A stretch of DNA of 64,000 nucleotides from Sanderia malayensis (GCA_013076295.1 RQOL01000808.1:62001-126000); one strand, 5' to 3'. Counted from the first letter of the stretch, positions 1 to 15,965 are shown. Notes: generated by a model not told the origin, from the letters alone. Program-made: numbers and translations.

Positions 1-3000
1 GTAAAATACACATGCATTTGCTTGTTTTCAGTGATATTAACACAACTGCACACTAATTGCACATCAATCCACGTTATTACAGCTGAAACTAAGTAAATTA
101 CACATGCATTTGTTTGTTTTCGGTGACATTGATATTACTGCACACTTATTGTACATGAATCCATGTTGTTACAGCTGAAACTAACTAAAATATACATGCA
201 TTTGCTTTTTTTAATTAATATTAACAATGCTAAACACTAATTGCGCATGAATCCACGTTGTTACAGCTGAAACAAAGTAAAATACACATGCATATGCTTG
301 TTTTCAGTGATAATAATATTACTGCACACTAATTGCACATGATTCCACGTTATTACAGCTGAAGCTAAGTAAAATACACATGCTTTTGCTTGTTTTCAGT
401 GATATTAACATTAATGCACACTAATTGCACATGAATCCACGTTTTTACAGTTGGGACTAGGTAAAATACATATGCATTTACTTGTTTTCAGTAATCTTAA
501 CACTGCTGAACAATAATTGCACATCAATCCACGTTATTACAACTGAAACTAAGTAAAATACACATGCATTTGTTTGTTTTCAGTGACATTGAAATTACTG
601 CACACTTATTGTACATGAATCCATGTTGTTACAGCTGAAACTAACTAAAATATACATGCATTTGTTTTTTTTAATTAATATTAACAATGCTAAACACTAA
701 TTGCGCATGAATCCACGTTGATACATCTGAAACGAAGTAAAATACATATGCATTTGCTTGTTTTCAGTGATATTAACATTACACAACACTAATTGGACAT
801 GAATGAACGCTATTACAGCCGAAACTAAGTAAAATACACATGAATTTGCCTCTTTTTAGTGATATTAGCATTACTCCACCTAAATGCACGTGAATCCACG
901 TTGTTACAGCTGAAACTAACTAAATTACGCATGCATTTGTTTGTTTGCAGTGATGTTAACATTACTGCACACTAATTGCACATGAATCCACGTTATTACA
1001 CCTTAAACTAAGTGAGAAAGACAGGCATTTGCTTGTTTTCAGTGATATTAACACAACTGCACACTAATTGCACATCAATCCACGTTATTACAGCTGAAAC
1101 TAAGTATATTACACATGCATTTGTTTGTTTTCAGTGACATTGACATTACTGCACACTTATTGTACATGAATCCATGTTGTTACAGCTGAAACTAACTAAA
1201 ATATACATGCATTTGCTTTTTTTAATTAATATTAACAATGCTAAACACTAATTGCGCATGAATCCACGTTGTTACAGCTGAAACGAAGTAAAATACACAT
1301 GCATTTGCTTGTTTTCAGTGATATTAACATTACACAACACAAATTGGACATGAATGAACGCTATTACAGCTGAAACTAAGTAAAATACACATGCATTTGC
1401 CTCTTTTTAGTGATATTAGCATTACCACCCTAAATGCACGTGAATCCACGTTGTCACAGCTGAAACTAACTAAATTACGCATGCATTTGTTTGTTTGCAG
1501 TGATATTAACATTACTACACACTAATTGCACATGAATCCACGTTATTACAGCTTAAATTAAGTATGAAAGACAGGCAATTGCGTGTTTTCAGTGATATTA
1601 ATACAACTGCACACTAATTGCACATGAATCCACGTTATTAAAGCTGAAACTAAATAAAATACACATGCATGTGCTTGTTTTAATTAATATTAACAATGTT
1701 AACCCTAATTGCACATGAATCCACGTTGTTACAGCTGAAACTAAGTAAAGCACACATGCATTTGCTTCTTTTCAGTGATTTTAACATTACTGCACACTAT
1801 TTGCACATGAATCTACGTTAATACAGTTGGAACTAAGTAAAATACACATGCATTTGCTTGTTTTCAGTGATGATAATATTACTGCACACTAATTGCACAT
1901 GATTCCACGTTATTACAGCTCCCACTAAGGAAGAAAGACATGCACTTGGGTGTTTTCAGTGATATTCACACTACCGCAAACTAAGTGCACATGAATCCAC
2001 GGTATTACAGATGCAACTAAATAAAATACACATGCATGTGCTTGTTTTTAGTGATATTAACATTACTGCACACTAATGGCACATGAATCCACGTTATTAC
2101 AGCTGAAACTAAATAAAAAACACATGCTGTTGCTCTTTTGCAGTGATATTAACATTAATGCACAAAATTGCACATGAATCAACGTTGTTACAGCTGAAAC
2201 TAACTAAAATACATATGCATTTACTTGTTTTCAGTAATCTTAACATTACTGCACACTAATTGCACATCAATCCACGTTATTACAGCTGAAACTAAGTAAA
2301 TTACACATGCATTTGTTTGTTTTCAAAGACATTGACATTACTGCACACTTATTGTACATGAATCCCTGTTGTTACAGCTGAAACTAACTAAAATATACAT
2401 GCATTTGATTTTTTTAATTAATATTAACAATGCTAAACACTAATTGCGCATGAAACCACGTTGTTACAGCTGAAACGAGGTAAAATACACATGCATTTGC
2501 TTGTTTTCAGTGATATTAACATTACACAACACTAATTGGACATGAATGAACGCTATTACAACTGAAACTAAGTAAAATACACATGCATTTGCCTCTTTTT
2601 AGTGATATTAACATTACTCCTGCATAATTGCACGTGAATCCACGTTGTTACAGCTGAAACTAACTAAATTACGCATGCATTTGTTTGTTTGCAGTGATGT
2701 TAACATTACTGCACACTAATTACACATGAATCCACGTTATTACACCTTAAACTAAGTAAGAAAGACAGGCATTTGCGTGTTTTCAGTGATATTAATACTA
2801 TTGCACACTAATTGCACATGAATCCACGTTATTACAGATGCAACTAAATAAAATACACATGCACTTGCTTACTTGCAGTAATATTAACATTACTGAAAAC
2901 TAGTTCCACATGAATCTACGTTATTACAGTTGGAACTAAGTAAAATACATCTGCATATACTTGTTTCCAGTGATATTAACATTACTGCACACTAGTTGCA

Positions 3001-4504
3001 CATGAATCCACGTTATTACAGCTGAAACTAAATAAAATACACATGCATTTGCTTTTTTGCAGTGATATTAACATTATTTCACAATAATTGCACATGAATC
3101 CATGTTGTTACAGCTGAAACTAACTGAATTACACATGCATTGGTTTTTTTGCAGTGACATTAACATTACTGCAAACTAATTGTACATGAATCCACGTTAT
3201 TACAGCGAAATTAAACAAAATACACATGCACTTGCTTACTTGCAGTAATATTAACATTACTGAAAACTAGTTCCACATGAATCTACGTTATTACAGTTGG
3301 AACTAAGTAAAATACATCTGGATATACTTGTTTTCAGTGATATTCACATTACTGCTCACTAATTGCAGATGAATCCACGTTGTTGCAGCTGAACTAACTA
3401 AATTACGCATGCATTTGTTTGTTTGCAGTGATATTGACATTACTGCACACTAATTGGACATGAATCAACGTTATTACAGCTGAAACTAAGTAAGAAAGAC
3501 AGGCATTTGCGTGCTTTCAGTAATATTAACACTATTGCACACTAATTGCACATGAATCTACGTTATTACAGATGCAACTAAATAAAATACACATGCACTT
3601 GCTTACTTGCAGTAATATTAACATTACTGAAAAACTAGTTCCACATGAATCTACGTTATTACAGTTGGAACTAAGTAAAATACATCTGCATATACTTGTT
3701 TCCAGTAATATTAACATTACTGCACACTAGTTGCACATGAATCCACGTTATTACAGCTGAAACTAAATAAAATACACATGCATTTGCTTTTTTGCAGTGA
3801 TATTAACATTACTTCACAATAATTGCACATGAATCCACGTTGTTACAGCTGAAACTAACTGAATTACACATGCATTGGTTTTTTTGCAGTGACATTAACA
3901 TTACTGCAAAATAATTGTACATGAGTCCACGTTATTACAGCTGAAATTAAATAAAATACACATGCACTTGCTTACTTGCAGGAATATTAACATTACTGAA
4001 AAACTAGTTCCACATGAATCTACGTTATTACAGTTGGAACTAAGTAAAATACATCTGGATATACTTGTTTTCAGTGATATTCACATTACTGCTCACTAAT
4101 TGCAGATGAATCCACGTTGTTGCAGCTGAAACTAACTAAATTACGCATGCATTTGTTTGTTTGCAGTGATATTGACATTACTGCACACTAATTGGACATG
4201 AATCAACGTTATTACAGCTGAAACTAAGTAAAATACACATGCATGTACTTGTTTTCAGTGATATTAACATTACTGCCCACTAATTGCAGATGAATCCACG
4301 TTATTAGAGATGAAACTAAGTAAAATACGCATGCATTTGTCTGTTTCTATTGCTATTAACATTACTAAACACTAATTGCACATGATTCCACGTTATTAGA
4401 GCGGAAACTAACTAAAATACATATGCATTTGTTTGTTTGCAGTGTTATTGACATTACTGCACACTAATTGCACATGAATCAACGTTATTACTGCTGAAAC
4501 TAAG

Positions 4505-4663
4505 CTGAAACTGTTGCTACAGCAGTCTTCACATTGAGAATTTTTACAAAATATAAAAGAAAGAGCATTACCCAGGGAAATCATAACAATTGAAAAAGTA
4601 TTTCAGAAGAAATTTTCGCGTGTTCCCAGCGCGAAAAACACAAAGGCGAATGTTCACGACTTG
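4505..4663. repeat. 159-bp non-satellite cassette, copy 1
   Basis: The satellite stops after ...GAAACTAAG and resumes at CATTAACATTACTCC. In between, about 40 bp of the monomer is replaced by 159 bp of unrelated sequence beginning CTGAAACTGTTGCTACAGCAG and ending CGAATGTTCACGACTTG. It contains a hairpin, TTTTCGCG-(9 nt)-CGCGAAAA, and is richer in CpG than the monomers around it. I recognise no gene or known element, and see no target-site duplication or terminal inverted repeat. It may be captured unique DNA amplified together with the satellite. Confidence 0.85.
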
Positions 4664-6009
4664 CATTAACATTACTCCACACTAATTGCAGATGAATCCA
4701 CGTTGTTACAGCTGAAACGAAGTAAAATACACATGCATTTGCTTGTTTTCAGTGATATTAACATTACTCCACACTAATTGCACATGAATCCACGTTACTA
4801 CAGCAGAAAATAAGTAAAAAACGCATGCATTTGCGTGTTTTCAGTGATGTTAACATTACTCCACACTAATTGCAGATGAATCCACGTTGTTACAGCTGAA
4901 ACGAAGTAAAATACACATGCATTTGCTTGTTTTTAGGGATATTAACATTACTCCACGCTAATTGCACATGAATCCACGTTACTACAGCAGAAAATAAGTA
5001 AAATACACATGCATTTGCGTGTTTTCAGTGATATTTGCACTACTGCATACTAATTGGATATGAATCCAGGTTATTACAGATAAAACTAAATAAAATACAC
5101 ATGCTGTTGCTCTTTTGCAGTGATATTAACATTAATGCACAAAAATTGCACATGAATCAACGTTGTTACAGCTGAAACTAATTAAAATACATATGCATTT
5201 ACTTGTTTTCAGTAATCTTAACATTACTGCACACTAATTGCACATCAATCCACATTATTACAATTGAAACTAAGTAAATTATACATGCATTTGCTTGTTT
5301 TCAGTGACATTGACATTACTGCACACTTATTGTACATGAATCCATGTTGTTACAGCTGAAACTAACTAAAATATACATGCATTTGCATTTTTTAATTAAT
5401 ATTATCAATGCTAAACACTAATTGCGCATGAATCCACGTTGTTACAGCTGAAACGAAGTAAAATACACATGCATTTGCTTGTTTTCAGTGATATTGACAT
5501 TACTGCACACTAATTGGACATGAATCTACGTTATTACAGTTGGAACTAAGTAAAATACATCTGGATATACTTGTTTTCAGTGATATTCACATTACTGCTC
5601 ACTAATTGCAGATGAATCCACGTTGTTGCAGCTGAAACTAACTAAATTACGCATGCATTTGTTTGTTTGCAGTGATATTGACATTACTGCACACTAATTG
5701 GACATGAATCAACGTTATTACAGCTGAAACTAAGTAAAATACACATGCATGTACTTGTTTTCAGTGATATTAACATTAATGCCCACTAATTGCAGATGAA
5801 TCCACGTTATTAGAGATGAAACTAAGTAAAATACGCATGCATTTGTCTGTTTCTATTGCTATTAACATTACTAAACACTAATTGCACATGATTCCACGTT
5901 ATTAGAGCGGAAACTAACTAAAATACATATGCATTTGTTTGTTTGCAGTGTTATTACATTACTGCACACTAATTGCACATGAATCAACGTTATTACTGCT
6001 GAAACTAAG

Positions 6010-6167
6010 CTGAAACTGTTGCTACAGCAGTCTTCACATTGAGAATTTTTACAAAATATAAAAGAAAGAGCATTACCCAGGGAAATCATAACAATTGAAA
6101 AGTATTTCAGAAGAAATTTTCGCGTGTTCCCAGCGCGAAAAACACAAAGGCGAATGTTCACGACTTG
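6010..6167. repeat. 158-bp non-satellite cassette, copy 2
   Basis: Same junctions and content as the copy at 4505, one base shorter in the A-run before GTATTTCAG. The following 200 bp carries several 1-bp deletions relative to copy 1's neighbourhood. Confidence 0.85.
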
Positions 6168-6780
6168 CATTAACATTACTCCACACTAATTGCAGATGAA
6201 TCCACGTTGTTACAGCTGAAACGAAGTAAAATACACATGCATTTGCTTGTTTTCAGTGATATTAACATACTCCACACTAATTGCACATGAATCCACGTTA
6301 CACAGCAGAAAATAAGTAAAAAACGCATGCATTTGCGTGTTTCAGTGATGTTAACATTACTCCACACTAATTGCAGATGAATCCACGTTGTTACAGCTGA
6401 AACGAAGTAAAATACACATGCATTTGCTTGTTTTTAGGGATATTAACATTACTCCACGCTAATTGCACATGAATCCACGTTACTACAGCAGAAAATAAGT
6501 AAAATACACATGCATTTGCGTGTTTTCAGTGATATTTGCACTACTGCATACAAATTGGATATGAATCCAGGTTATTACAGATAAAACTAAATAAAAATAC
6601 ACATGCTGTTGCTCTTTTGCAGTGATATTAACATTAATGCACAAAAATTGCACATGAATCAACGTTGTTACAGCTGAAACTAACTAAAATACATATGCAT
6701 TTACTTGTTTTCAGTAATCTTAACATTACTGCACACTAATTGCACATCAATCCACGTTATTACAGCTGAAACTAAGTAAA

Positions 6781-8250
6781 TTATACATGCATTTGCTTGT
6801 TTTCAGTGACATTGACATTACTGCACACTTATTGTACATGAATCCATGTTGTTACAGCTGAAACTAACTAAAATATACATGCATTTGCATTTTTAATTAA
6901 TATTATCAATGCTAAACACTAATTGCGCATGAATCCACGTTGTTACAGCTGAAACGAAGTAAAATACACATGCATTTGCTTGTTTTCAGTGATATTGGCA
7001 TTACTGCACACTAATTGGACATGAATCTACGTTATTACAGTTGGAACTAAGTAAAATACATCTGGATATACTTGTTTTCAGTGATATTCACATTACTGCT
7101 CACTAATTGCAGATGAATCCACGTTGTTGCAGCTGAAACTAACTAAATTACGCATGCATTTGTTTGTTTGCAGTGATATTGACATTACTGCACACTAATT
7201 GGACATGAATCAACGTTATTACAGCTGAGACTAAGTAAAATACACATGCATGTACTTGTTTTTAGTGATATTAACATTACTGCCCACCAATTGCAGATGA
7301 ATCCACGTTATTAGAGATGAAACTAAGTAAAATACGCATGCATTTGTCTGTTTCCATTGCTATTAACATTACTAAACACTATTTGCACATGATTCCACGT
7401 TATTAGAGCGGAAACTAACTAAAATACATATGCATTTGTTTGTTTGCAGTGTTATTGACATTACTGCACACTAATTGCACATGAATCAACGTTATTACAG
7501 CTGAAACTAAGTAAATTATACATGCATTTGCTTGTTTTCAGTGACATTGACATTACTGCACACTTATTGTACATGAATCCATGTTGTTACAGCTGAAACT
7601 AACTAAAATATACATGCATTTGCATTTTTTAATTAATATTATCAATGCTAAACACTAATTGCGCATGAATCCACGTTGTTACAGCTGAAACGAAGTAAAA
7701 TACACATGCATTTGCTTGTTTTCAGTGATATTGGCATTACTGCACACTAATTGGACATGAATCTACGTTATTACAGTTGGAACTAAGTAAAATACATCTG
7801 GATATACTTGTTTTCAGTGATATTCACATTACTGCTCACTAATTGCAGATGAATCCACGTTGTTGCAGCTGAAACTAACTAAATTACGCATGCATTTGTT
7901 TGTTTGCAGTGATATTGACATTACTGCACACTAATTGGACATGAATCAACGTTATTACAGCTGAGACTAAGTAAAATACACATGCATGTACTTGTTTTTA
8001 GTGATATTAACATTACTGCCCACCAATTGCAGATGAATCCACGTTATTAGAGATGAAACTAAGTAAAATACGCATGCATTTGTCTGTTTCCATTGCTATT
8101 AACATTACTAAACACTATTTGCACATGATTCCACGTTATTAGAGCGGAAACTAACTAAAATACATATGCATTTGTTTGTTTGCAGTGTTATTGACATTAC
8201 TGCACACTAATTGCACATGAATCAACGTTATTACAGCTGAAATTAAATAA
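6781..8250. repeat. 735-bp tandem duplication (8 monomers)
   Basis: 6781-7515 and 7516-8250 carry the same private variants at a 735-bp offset: TTATACATGC at 6781/7516, the GATATTGGCATTAC variant, and CTGAGACTAAG near 7226/7961. About eight monomers were duplicated as one block, consistent with a recent unequal crossover. Confidence 0.8.
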
Positions 8251-9722
8251 AATACACATGCACTTGCTTACTTGCAGGAATATTAACATTACTGAAAAAC
8301 TAGTTCCACATGAATCTACGTTATTACAGTTGGAACTAAGTAAAATACATCTGGATATACTTGTTTTCAGTGATATTCACATTACTGCTCACTAATTGCA
8401 GATGAATCCACGTTGTTGCAGCTGAAACTAACTAAATTACGCATGCATTTGTTTGTTTGCAGTGATATTGACATTACTGCACACTAATTGGACATGAATC
8501 AACGTTATTACAGCTGAAACTAAGTAAAATACACATGCATGTACTTGTTTTCAGTGATATTAACATTACTGCCCACTAATTGCAGATGAATCCACGTTAT
8601 TAGAGATGAAACTAAGTAAAATACGCATGCATTTGTCTGTTTCCATTGCTATTAACATTACTAAACACTAATTGCACATGATTCCACGTTATTAGAGCGG
8701 AAACTAACTAAAATACATATGCATTTGTTTGTTTGCAGTGTTATTGACATTACTGCACACTAATTGCACATGAATCAACGTTATTACAGCTGAAACTAAG
8801 TAAGAAAGACAGGCATTTGCGTGCTTTCAGTAATATTAATACTATTGCACACTAATTGCACATGAATCTACGTTATTACAGATACAACTAAATAAAATAC
8901 ACATGCACTTGCTTACTTGCAGTAATATTAACATTACTGAAAAACTAGTTCCACATGAATCTACGTTATTACAGTTGGAACTAAGTAAAATACATCTGCA
9001 TATACTTGTTTCCAGTGATATTAACATTACTGCACACTAGTTGCACATGAATCCACGTTATTACAGCTGAAACTAAATAAAATACACATGCATTTGCTTT
9101 TTTGCAGTGATATTAACATTACTTCACAATAATTGCACATGAGTCCACGTTATTACAGCTGAAATTAAATAAAATACACATGCACTTGCTTACTTGCAGG
9201 AATATTAACATTACTGAAAAACTAGTTCCACATGAATCTACGTTATTACAGTTGGAACTAAGTAAAATACATCTGGATATACTTGTTTTCAGTGATATTC
9301 ACATTACTGCTCACTAATTGCAGATGAATCCACGTTGTTGCAGCTGAAACTAACTAAATTACGCATGCATTTGTTTGTTTGCAGTGATATTGACATTACT
9401 GCACACTAATTGGACATGAATCAACGTTATTACAGCTGAAACTAAGTAAAATACACATGCATGTACTTGTTTTCAGTGATATTAACATTACTGCCCACTA
9501 ATTGCAGATCAATCCACGTTATTAGAGATGAAACTAAGTAAAATACGCATGCATTTGTCTGTTTCTATTGCTATTAACATTACTAAACACTAATTGCACA
9601 TGATTCCACGTTATTAGAGCGGAAACTAACTAAAATACATATGCATTTGTTTGTTTGCAGTGTTATTGACATTACTGCACACTAATTGCACATGAATCAA
9701 CGTTATTACAGCTGAAACTAAG

Positions 9723-9881
9723 CTGAAACTGTTGCTACAGCAGTCTTCACATTGAGAATTTTTACAAAATATAAAAGAAAGAGCATTAGCCAGGGAAATC
9801 ATAACAATTGAAAAAGTATTTCAGAAGAAATTTTCGCGTGTTCACAGCGCGAAAAACACAAAGGCGAATGTTCACGACTTG
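9723..9881. repeat. 159-bp non-satellite cassette, copy 3
   Basis: Same replacement junctions as the copy at 4505. It differs by point changes such as GCATTAGCC for GCATTACCC and GTTCACAGC for GTTCCCAGC; the last lies in the hairpin loop, so the 8-bp stem is kept. Confidence 0.85.
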
Positions 9882-11965
9882 CATTAACATTACTCCACAC
9901 TAATTGCAGATGAATCCACGTTGTTACAGCTGAAACGAAGTAAAATACACATGCATTTGCTTGTTTTCAGTGATATTAACATTACTCCACACTAATTGCA
10001 CATGAATCCACGTTACTACAGCAGAAAATAAGTAAAAAAACACATGCATTTGCGTGTTTTCAGTGATGTTAACATTACTCCACACTAATTGCAGATGAAT
10101 CCACGTTGTTACAGCTGAAACGAAGTAAAATACACATGCATTTGCTTGTTTTTAGGGATATTAACATTACTCCACGCTAATTGCACATGAATCCACGTTA
10201 CTACAGCAGAAAATAAGTAAAATACACATGCATTTGCGTGTTTTCAGTGATATTTGCACTACTGCATACTAATTGGATATGAATCCAGGTTATTACAGAT
10301 AAAACTAAATAAAATACACATGCTGTTGCTCTTTTGCAGTGATATTAACATTAATGCACAAAAATTGCACATGAATCAACGTTGTTACAGCTGAAACTAA
10401 CTAAAATACATATGCATTTACTTGTTTTCAGTAATCTTAACATTACTGCACACTAATTGCACATCAATCCACGTTATTACAGCTGAAACTAAGTAAATTA
10501 TACATGCATTTGCTTGTTTCAGTGACATTGACATTACTGCACACTTATTGTACATGAATCCATGTTGTTACAGCTGAAACTAACTAAAATATACATGCAT
10601 TTGCATTTTTTAATTAATATTATCAATGCTAAACATTAATTGCGCATGAATCCACGTTGTTACAGCTGAAACGAAGTAAAATACACATGCATTTGCTTGT
10701 TTTCAGTGATATTAACATTAGACAACACTAATTGGACATGAATGAACGCTATTACAGCTGAAACTAAGTAAAATACACATGCATTTGCCTCTTTTTAGTG
10801 ATATTAACATTACTCCTGCATAATTGCACATGAATCCACGTTGTTACAGCTGAAACTAACTAAATTACGCATGCATTTGTTTGTTTGCAGTGATGTTAAC
10901 ATTACTGCACATTAATTACACATGAATCCACGTTATTACACCTTAAACTAAGTGAGAAAGACAGGCATTTGCGTGTTTTCAGTGATATTAATACTATTGC
11001 ACACTAATTGCACATGAATCTACGTTATTACAGATGCAACTAAATAAAATACACATGCACTTGCTTACTTGCAGTAATATTAACATTACTGAAAAACTAG
11101 TTCCACATGAATCTACGTTATTACAGTTGGAACTAAGTAAAATACATCGGCATATACTTGTTTCCAGTGATATTAACATTACTGCACACTATTTGCACAT
11201 GAATCCACGTTATTACAGCTGAAACTAAATAAAATACACATGCATTTGCTTTTTTGCAGTGATATTAACATTACTTCACAATAATTGCACATGAATCCAT
11301 GTTGTTACAGCTGAAACTAACTGAATTACACATGCATTGGTTTTTTTGCAGTGACATTAACATTACTGCAAACTAATTGTACATGAATCCACGTTATTAC
11401 AGCTGAAATTAAATAAAATACACATGCACTTGCTTACTTGCAGTAATATTAACATTACTAAAAAACTAGTTCCACATGAATCTACGTTATTACAGTTGGA
11501 ACTAAGTAAAATACATCTGGATATACTTGTTTTCAGTGATATTCACATTACTGCTCACTAATTGCAGATGAATCCACGTTGTTGCAGCTGAAACTAACTA
11601 AATTACGCATGCATTTGTTTGTTTGCAGTGATATGACATTACTGCACACTAATTGGACATGAATCAACGTTATTACAGCTGAGACTAAGTAAAATACACA
11701 TGCATGTACTTGTTTTTAGTGATATTAACATTACTGCCCACCAATTGCAGAAGATTCCACGTTATTAGAGATGAAACTAAGTAAAATACGCATGCATTTG
11801 TCTGTTTCCATTGCTATTAACATTACTAAACACTATTTGCACATGATTCCACGTTATTAGAGCGGAAACTAACTAAAATACATATGCATTTGTTTGTTTG
11901 CAGTGTTATTGACATTACTGCACACTAATTGCACATGAATCAACGTTATTACAGCTGAAACTAAG

Positions 11966-12124
11966 CTGAAACTGTTGCTACAGCAGTCTTCACATTGAAA
12001 ATTTTTACAAACTATAAAAGAAAGAGCATTAGCCAGGGAAATCATAACAATTGAAAAAGTATTTCAGAAGAAATTTTCGCGTGTTCCCAGCGCGAAAAAC
12101 ACAATAACGAATGTTCACGACTTG
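11966..12124. repeat. 159-bp non-satellite cassette, copy 4
   Basis: Same junctions. Variant features are CACATTGAAAAT, ACAAACTATAAAAG and CACAATAACGAATG in place of CACAAAGGCGAATG. The AATAACG variant is shared with copy 6, suggesting that these two are closest relatives. Confidence 0.85.
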
Positions 12125-14395
12125 CATTAACATTACTCCACACTAAATGCAGATGAATCCACGTTGTTACAGCTGAAACGAAGTAAAATACACATGCATT
12201 TGCTTGTTTTCAGTGATATTAACATTACTCCACACTAATTGCACATGAATCCACGTTACTACAGCAGAAAATAAGTAAAAAACACATGCATTTGCGTGTT
12301 TTCAGTGATGTTAACATTACTCCACACTAATTGCAGATGAATCCACGTTGTTACAGCTGAAACGAAGTAAAATACACATGTATTTGCTTGTTTTTAGGGA
12401 TATTAACATTACTCCACGCTAATTGCACATGAATGCATGTTATTACAGTTGGAACTAAGTAAAATACATCTGGATATACTTGTTTTCAGTGATATTCACA
12501 TTACTGCACACTAGTTGCACATGAATCCACGTTATTACAGCTGAAACTAAGTAAGAAAGACAGGCATTTGCGTGTTTTCAGTGATATTAATACTATTGCA
12601 CACTAATTGCACATGAATCTACGTTATTACAGATGCAACTAAATAAAATACACATGCACTTGCTTACTTGCAGTAATATTAACATTACTGAAGAACTAGT
12701 TCCACATGAATCTACGTTATTACAGTTGGAACTAAGTAAAATACATCGGCATATACTTGTTTCCAGTGATATTATTATTACTGCACACTATTTGCACATG
12801 AATCCACGTTATTACAGCTGAAACTAAATAAAATACACATGCATTTGCTTGTTTTCAGTGCTACTAACAGTACTGGAAAACTAGTTCCACATGAATCTAC
12901 GTCTTCACAGTTGGAACTAAGTTATATACATCTGCATGTACTTGTTTTCAGTGATATTAACATTACTGCCCACTAATTGCACATGAATCCACGTTGTTAC
13001 AGCTGAAACTAACTGAATTACACATGCATTGGTTTTTTTGCAGTGACATTAACATTACTGCAAACTAATTGTACATGAATCCACGTTATTACAGCTGAAA
13101 TTAAATAAAACATATATGCACTTGCTTACTTGCAGGAATATTAACATTACTGAAAAACTAGTTCCACATGAATCTACGTTATTACAGTTGGAACTAAGTA
13201 AAATACATCTGGATATACTTGTTTTCAGTGATATTCACATTACTGCTCACTAATTGCAGATGAATCCACGTTGTTGCAGCTGAAACTAACTAAATTACGC
13301 ATGCATTTGTTTGTTTGCAGTGATATTGACATTACTGCACACTAATTGGACATGAATCAACGTTATTACAGCTGAAACTAAGTAAGAAGACAGGCATTTG
13401 CGTGTTTTCAGTGATATTAATACTATTGCACACTAATTGCACATGAATCTACGTTATTACAGATGCAACTAAATAAAATACACATGCACTTGCTTACTTG
13501 CAGTAATATTAACATTACTAAAAAACTAGTTGCACATGAATCTACGTTATTACAGTTGGAACAAAGTAAAATACATCTGCATATAATTGTTTCCAGTGAT
13601 ATTAACATTACTGCACACTAGTTGCACATGAATCCACGTTATTACAGCTGAAACTAAATAAAATACACATGCATTTGCTTTTTTGCAGTGATATTAACAT
13701 TACTTCACAATAATGCACATGAATCCACGTTGTTACAGCTGAAACTAACTGAATTACACATGCATTGGTTTTTTTGCCAGTGACATTAACATTACTGCAA
13801 ACTAATTGTACATGAATCCACGTTATTACAGCTGAAATTAAATAAAATACACATGCACTTGCTTACTTGCAGTAATATTAACATTACTGAAAAACTAGTT
13901 CCACATGAATCTACGTTATTACAGTTGGAACAAAGTAAAATACATCTGGATATACCTGTTTTCAGTGATATTCACATTACTGCTCACTAATTGCAGATGA
14001 ATCCACGTTGTTGCAGCTGAAACTAACTAAATTACGCATGCATTTGTTTGTTTGCAGTGATATTGACATTACTGCACACTAATTGGACATGAATCAACGT
14101 TATTACAGCTGAGACTAAGTAAAATACACATGCATGTACTTGTTTTCAGTGATATTAACATTACTGCCCACCAATTGCAGATGAATCCACGTTATTAGAG
14201 ATGAAACTAAGTAAAATACGCATGCATTTGTCTGTTTCCATTGCTATTAACATTACTAAACACTATTTGCACATGATTCCACGTTATTAGAGCGGAAACT
14301 AACTAAAATACATATGCATTTGTTTGTTTGCAGTGTTATTGACATTACTGCACACTAATTGCACATGAATCAACGTTATTACAGCTGAAACTAAG

Positions 14396-14553
14396 CTGAA
14401 ACTGTTGCTACAGCAGTCTTCACATTGAAAATTTTTACAAAATATAAAAGAAAGGCATTAGCCAGGGAAATCATAACAATTGAAAAAGTATTTCAGAAGA
14501 AATTTTCGCGTGTTCCCAGCGCGAAAAACACAAAGGCGAATGTTCACGACTTG
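14396..14553. repeat. 158-bp non-satellite cassette, copy 5
   Basis: Same junctions. One base is lost in the GAAAGAGCATTA stretch (reads GAAAGGCATTA). The hairpin arms TTTTCGCG and CGCGAAAA are intact. Confidence 0.85.
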
Positions 14554-15806
14554 CATTAACATTACTCCACACTAATTGCAGATGAATCCACGTTGTTACA
14601 GCTGAAACGAAGTAAAATACACATGCATTTGCTTGTTTTCAGTGATGTTAACATTACTCCACACTAATTGCACATGAATCCACGTTACTACAGCAGAAAA
14701 TAAGTAAAAACACATGCATTTGCGTGTTTTCAGTGATGTTAACATTACTCCACACTAATTGCAGATGAATCCACGTTGTTACAGCTGAAACGAAGTAAAA
14801 TACACATGCATTTGCTTGTTTTTAGGGATATTAACATACTCCACGCTAATTGCATATGAATCCACGTTACTACAGCAGAAAATAAGTAAAATACACATGC
14901 ATTTGCGTGTTTTCAGTGATATTTGCACTACTGCCATACTAATTGGATATGAATCCAGGGTATTACAGATAAAACTAAATAAAATACACATGCATTTGCT
15001 TGTTTTCAGTGCTACTAACAGTACTGGAAAACTAGTTCCACATGAATCTACGTCTTCACAGTTGGAACTAAGTTATATACATCTGCATGTACTTGTTTCA
15101 GTGATATTAACATTACTGCCCACTAATTGCACATGAATCCACGTTGTTACAGCTGAAACTAACTGAATTACACATGCATTGGTTTTTTTGCAGTGACATT
15201 AACATTACTGCAAACTAATTGTACATGAATCCACGTTATTACAGCTGAAATTAAATAAAACATATATGCACTTGCTTACTTGCAGGAATATTAACATTAC
15301 TGAAAAACTAGTTCCACATGAATCTACGTTATTACAGTTGGAACTAAGTAAAATACATCTGGATATACTTGTTTCAGTGATATTCACATTACTGCTCACT
15401 AATTGCAGATGAATCCACGTTGTTGCAGCTGAAACTAACTAAATTACGCATGCATTTGTTTGTTTGCAGTGATATTGACATTACTGCACACTAATTGGAC
15501 ATGAATCAACGTTATTACAGCTGAAACTAAGTAAATACACATGCATGTACTTGTTTTCAGTGATATTAACATTACTGGCCCACTAATTGCAGATGAATCC
15601 ACGTTATTAGAGATGAAACTAAGTAAATACGCATGCATTTGTCTGTTTCCATTGCTATTAACATTACTAAACACTAATTGCACATGATTCCACGTTATTA
15701 GAGCGGAAACTAACTAAAATACATATGCATTTGTTTGTTTGCAGTGTTATTGACATTACTGCACACTAATTGCACATGAATCAACGTTATTACAGCTGAA
15801 ACTAAG

Positions 15807-15965
15807 CTGAAACTGTTGCTACAGCAGTCTTCACATTGAAAATTTTTACAAAATATAAAAGAAAGGGCATTAACCAGGGAAATCATAACAATTGAAAAAG
15901 TATTTCAGAAGAAATTTTCGCGTGTTCCCAGCGCGAAAAACACAATAACGAATGTTCACGACTTG
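15807..15965. repeat. 159-bp non-satellite cassette, copy 6
   Basis: Same junctions, with the AATAACG variant also found in copy 4 and GAAAGGGCATTAACC. Hairpin arms are intact. Confidence 0.85.

Larger units (their letters stand above)
4016..7026. repeat. Tandem higher-order repeat, ~1,505 bp, two copies
   Basis: Two successive blocks share the same order of monomer variants and the same 159-bp cassette. Landmarks recur at an offset of about 1,505 bp: the cassette at 4505 and 6010, the GTGATATTAACATT[A]CTGCCCAC variant near 4258 and 5763, and TGGAACTAAG near 4035 and 5541. The second copy has several 1-bp deletions. Block edges are approximate because both sides are satellite. Confidence 0.75.
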
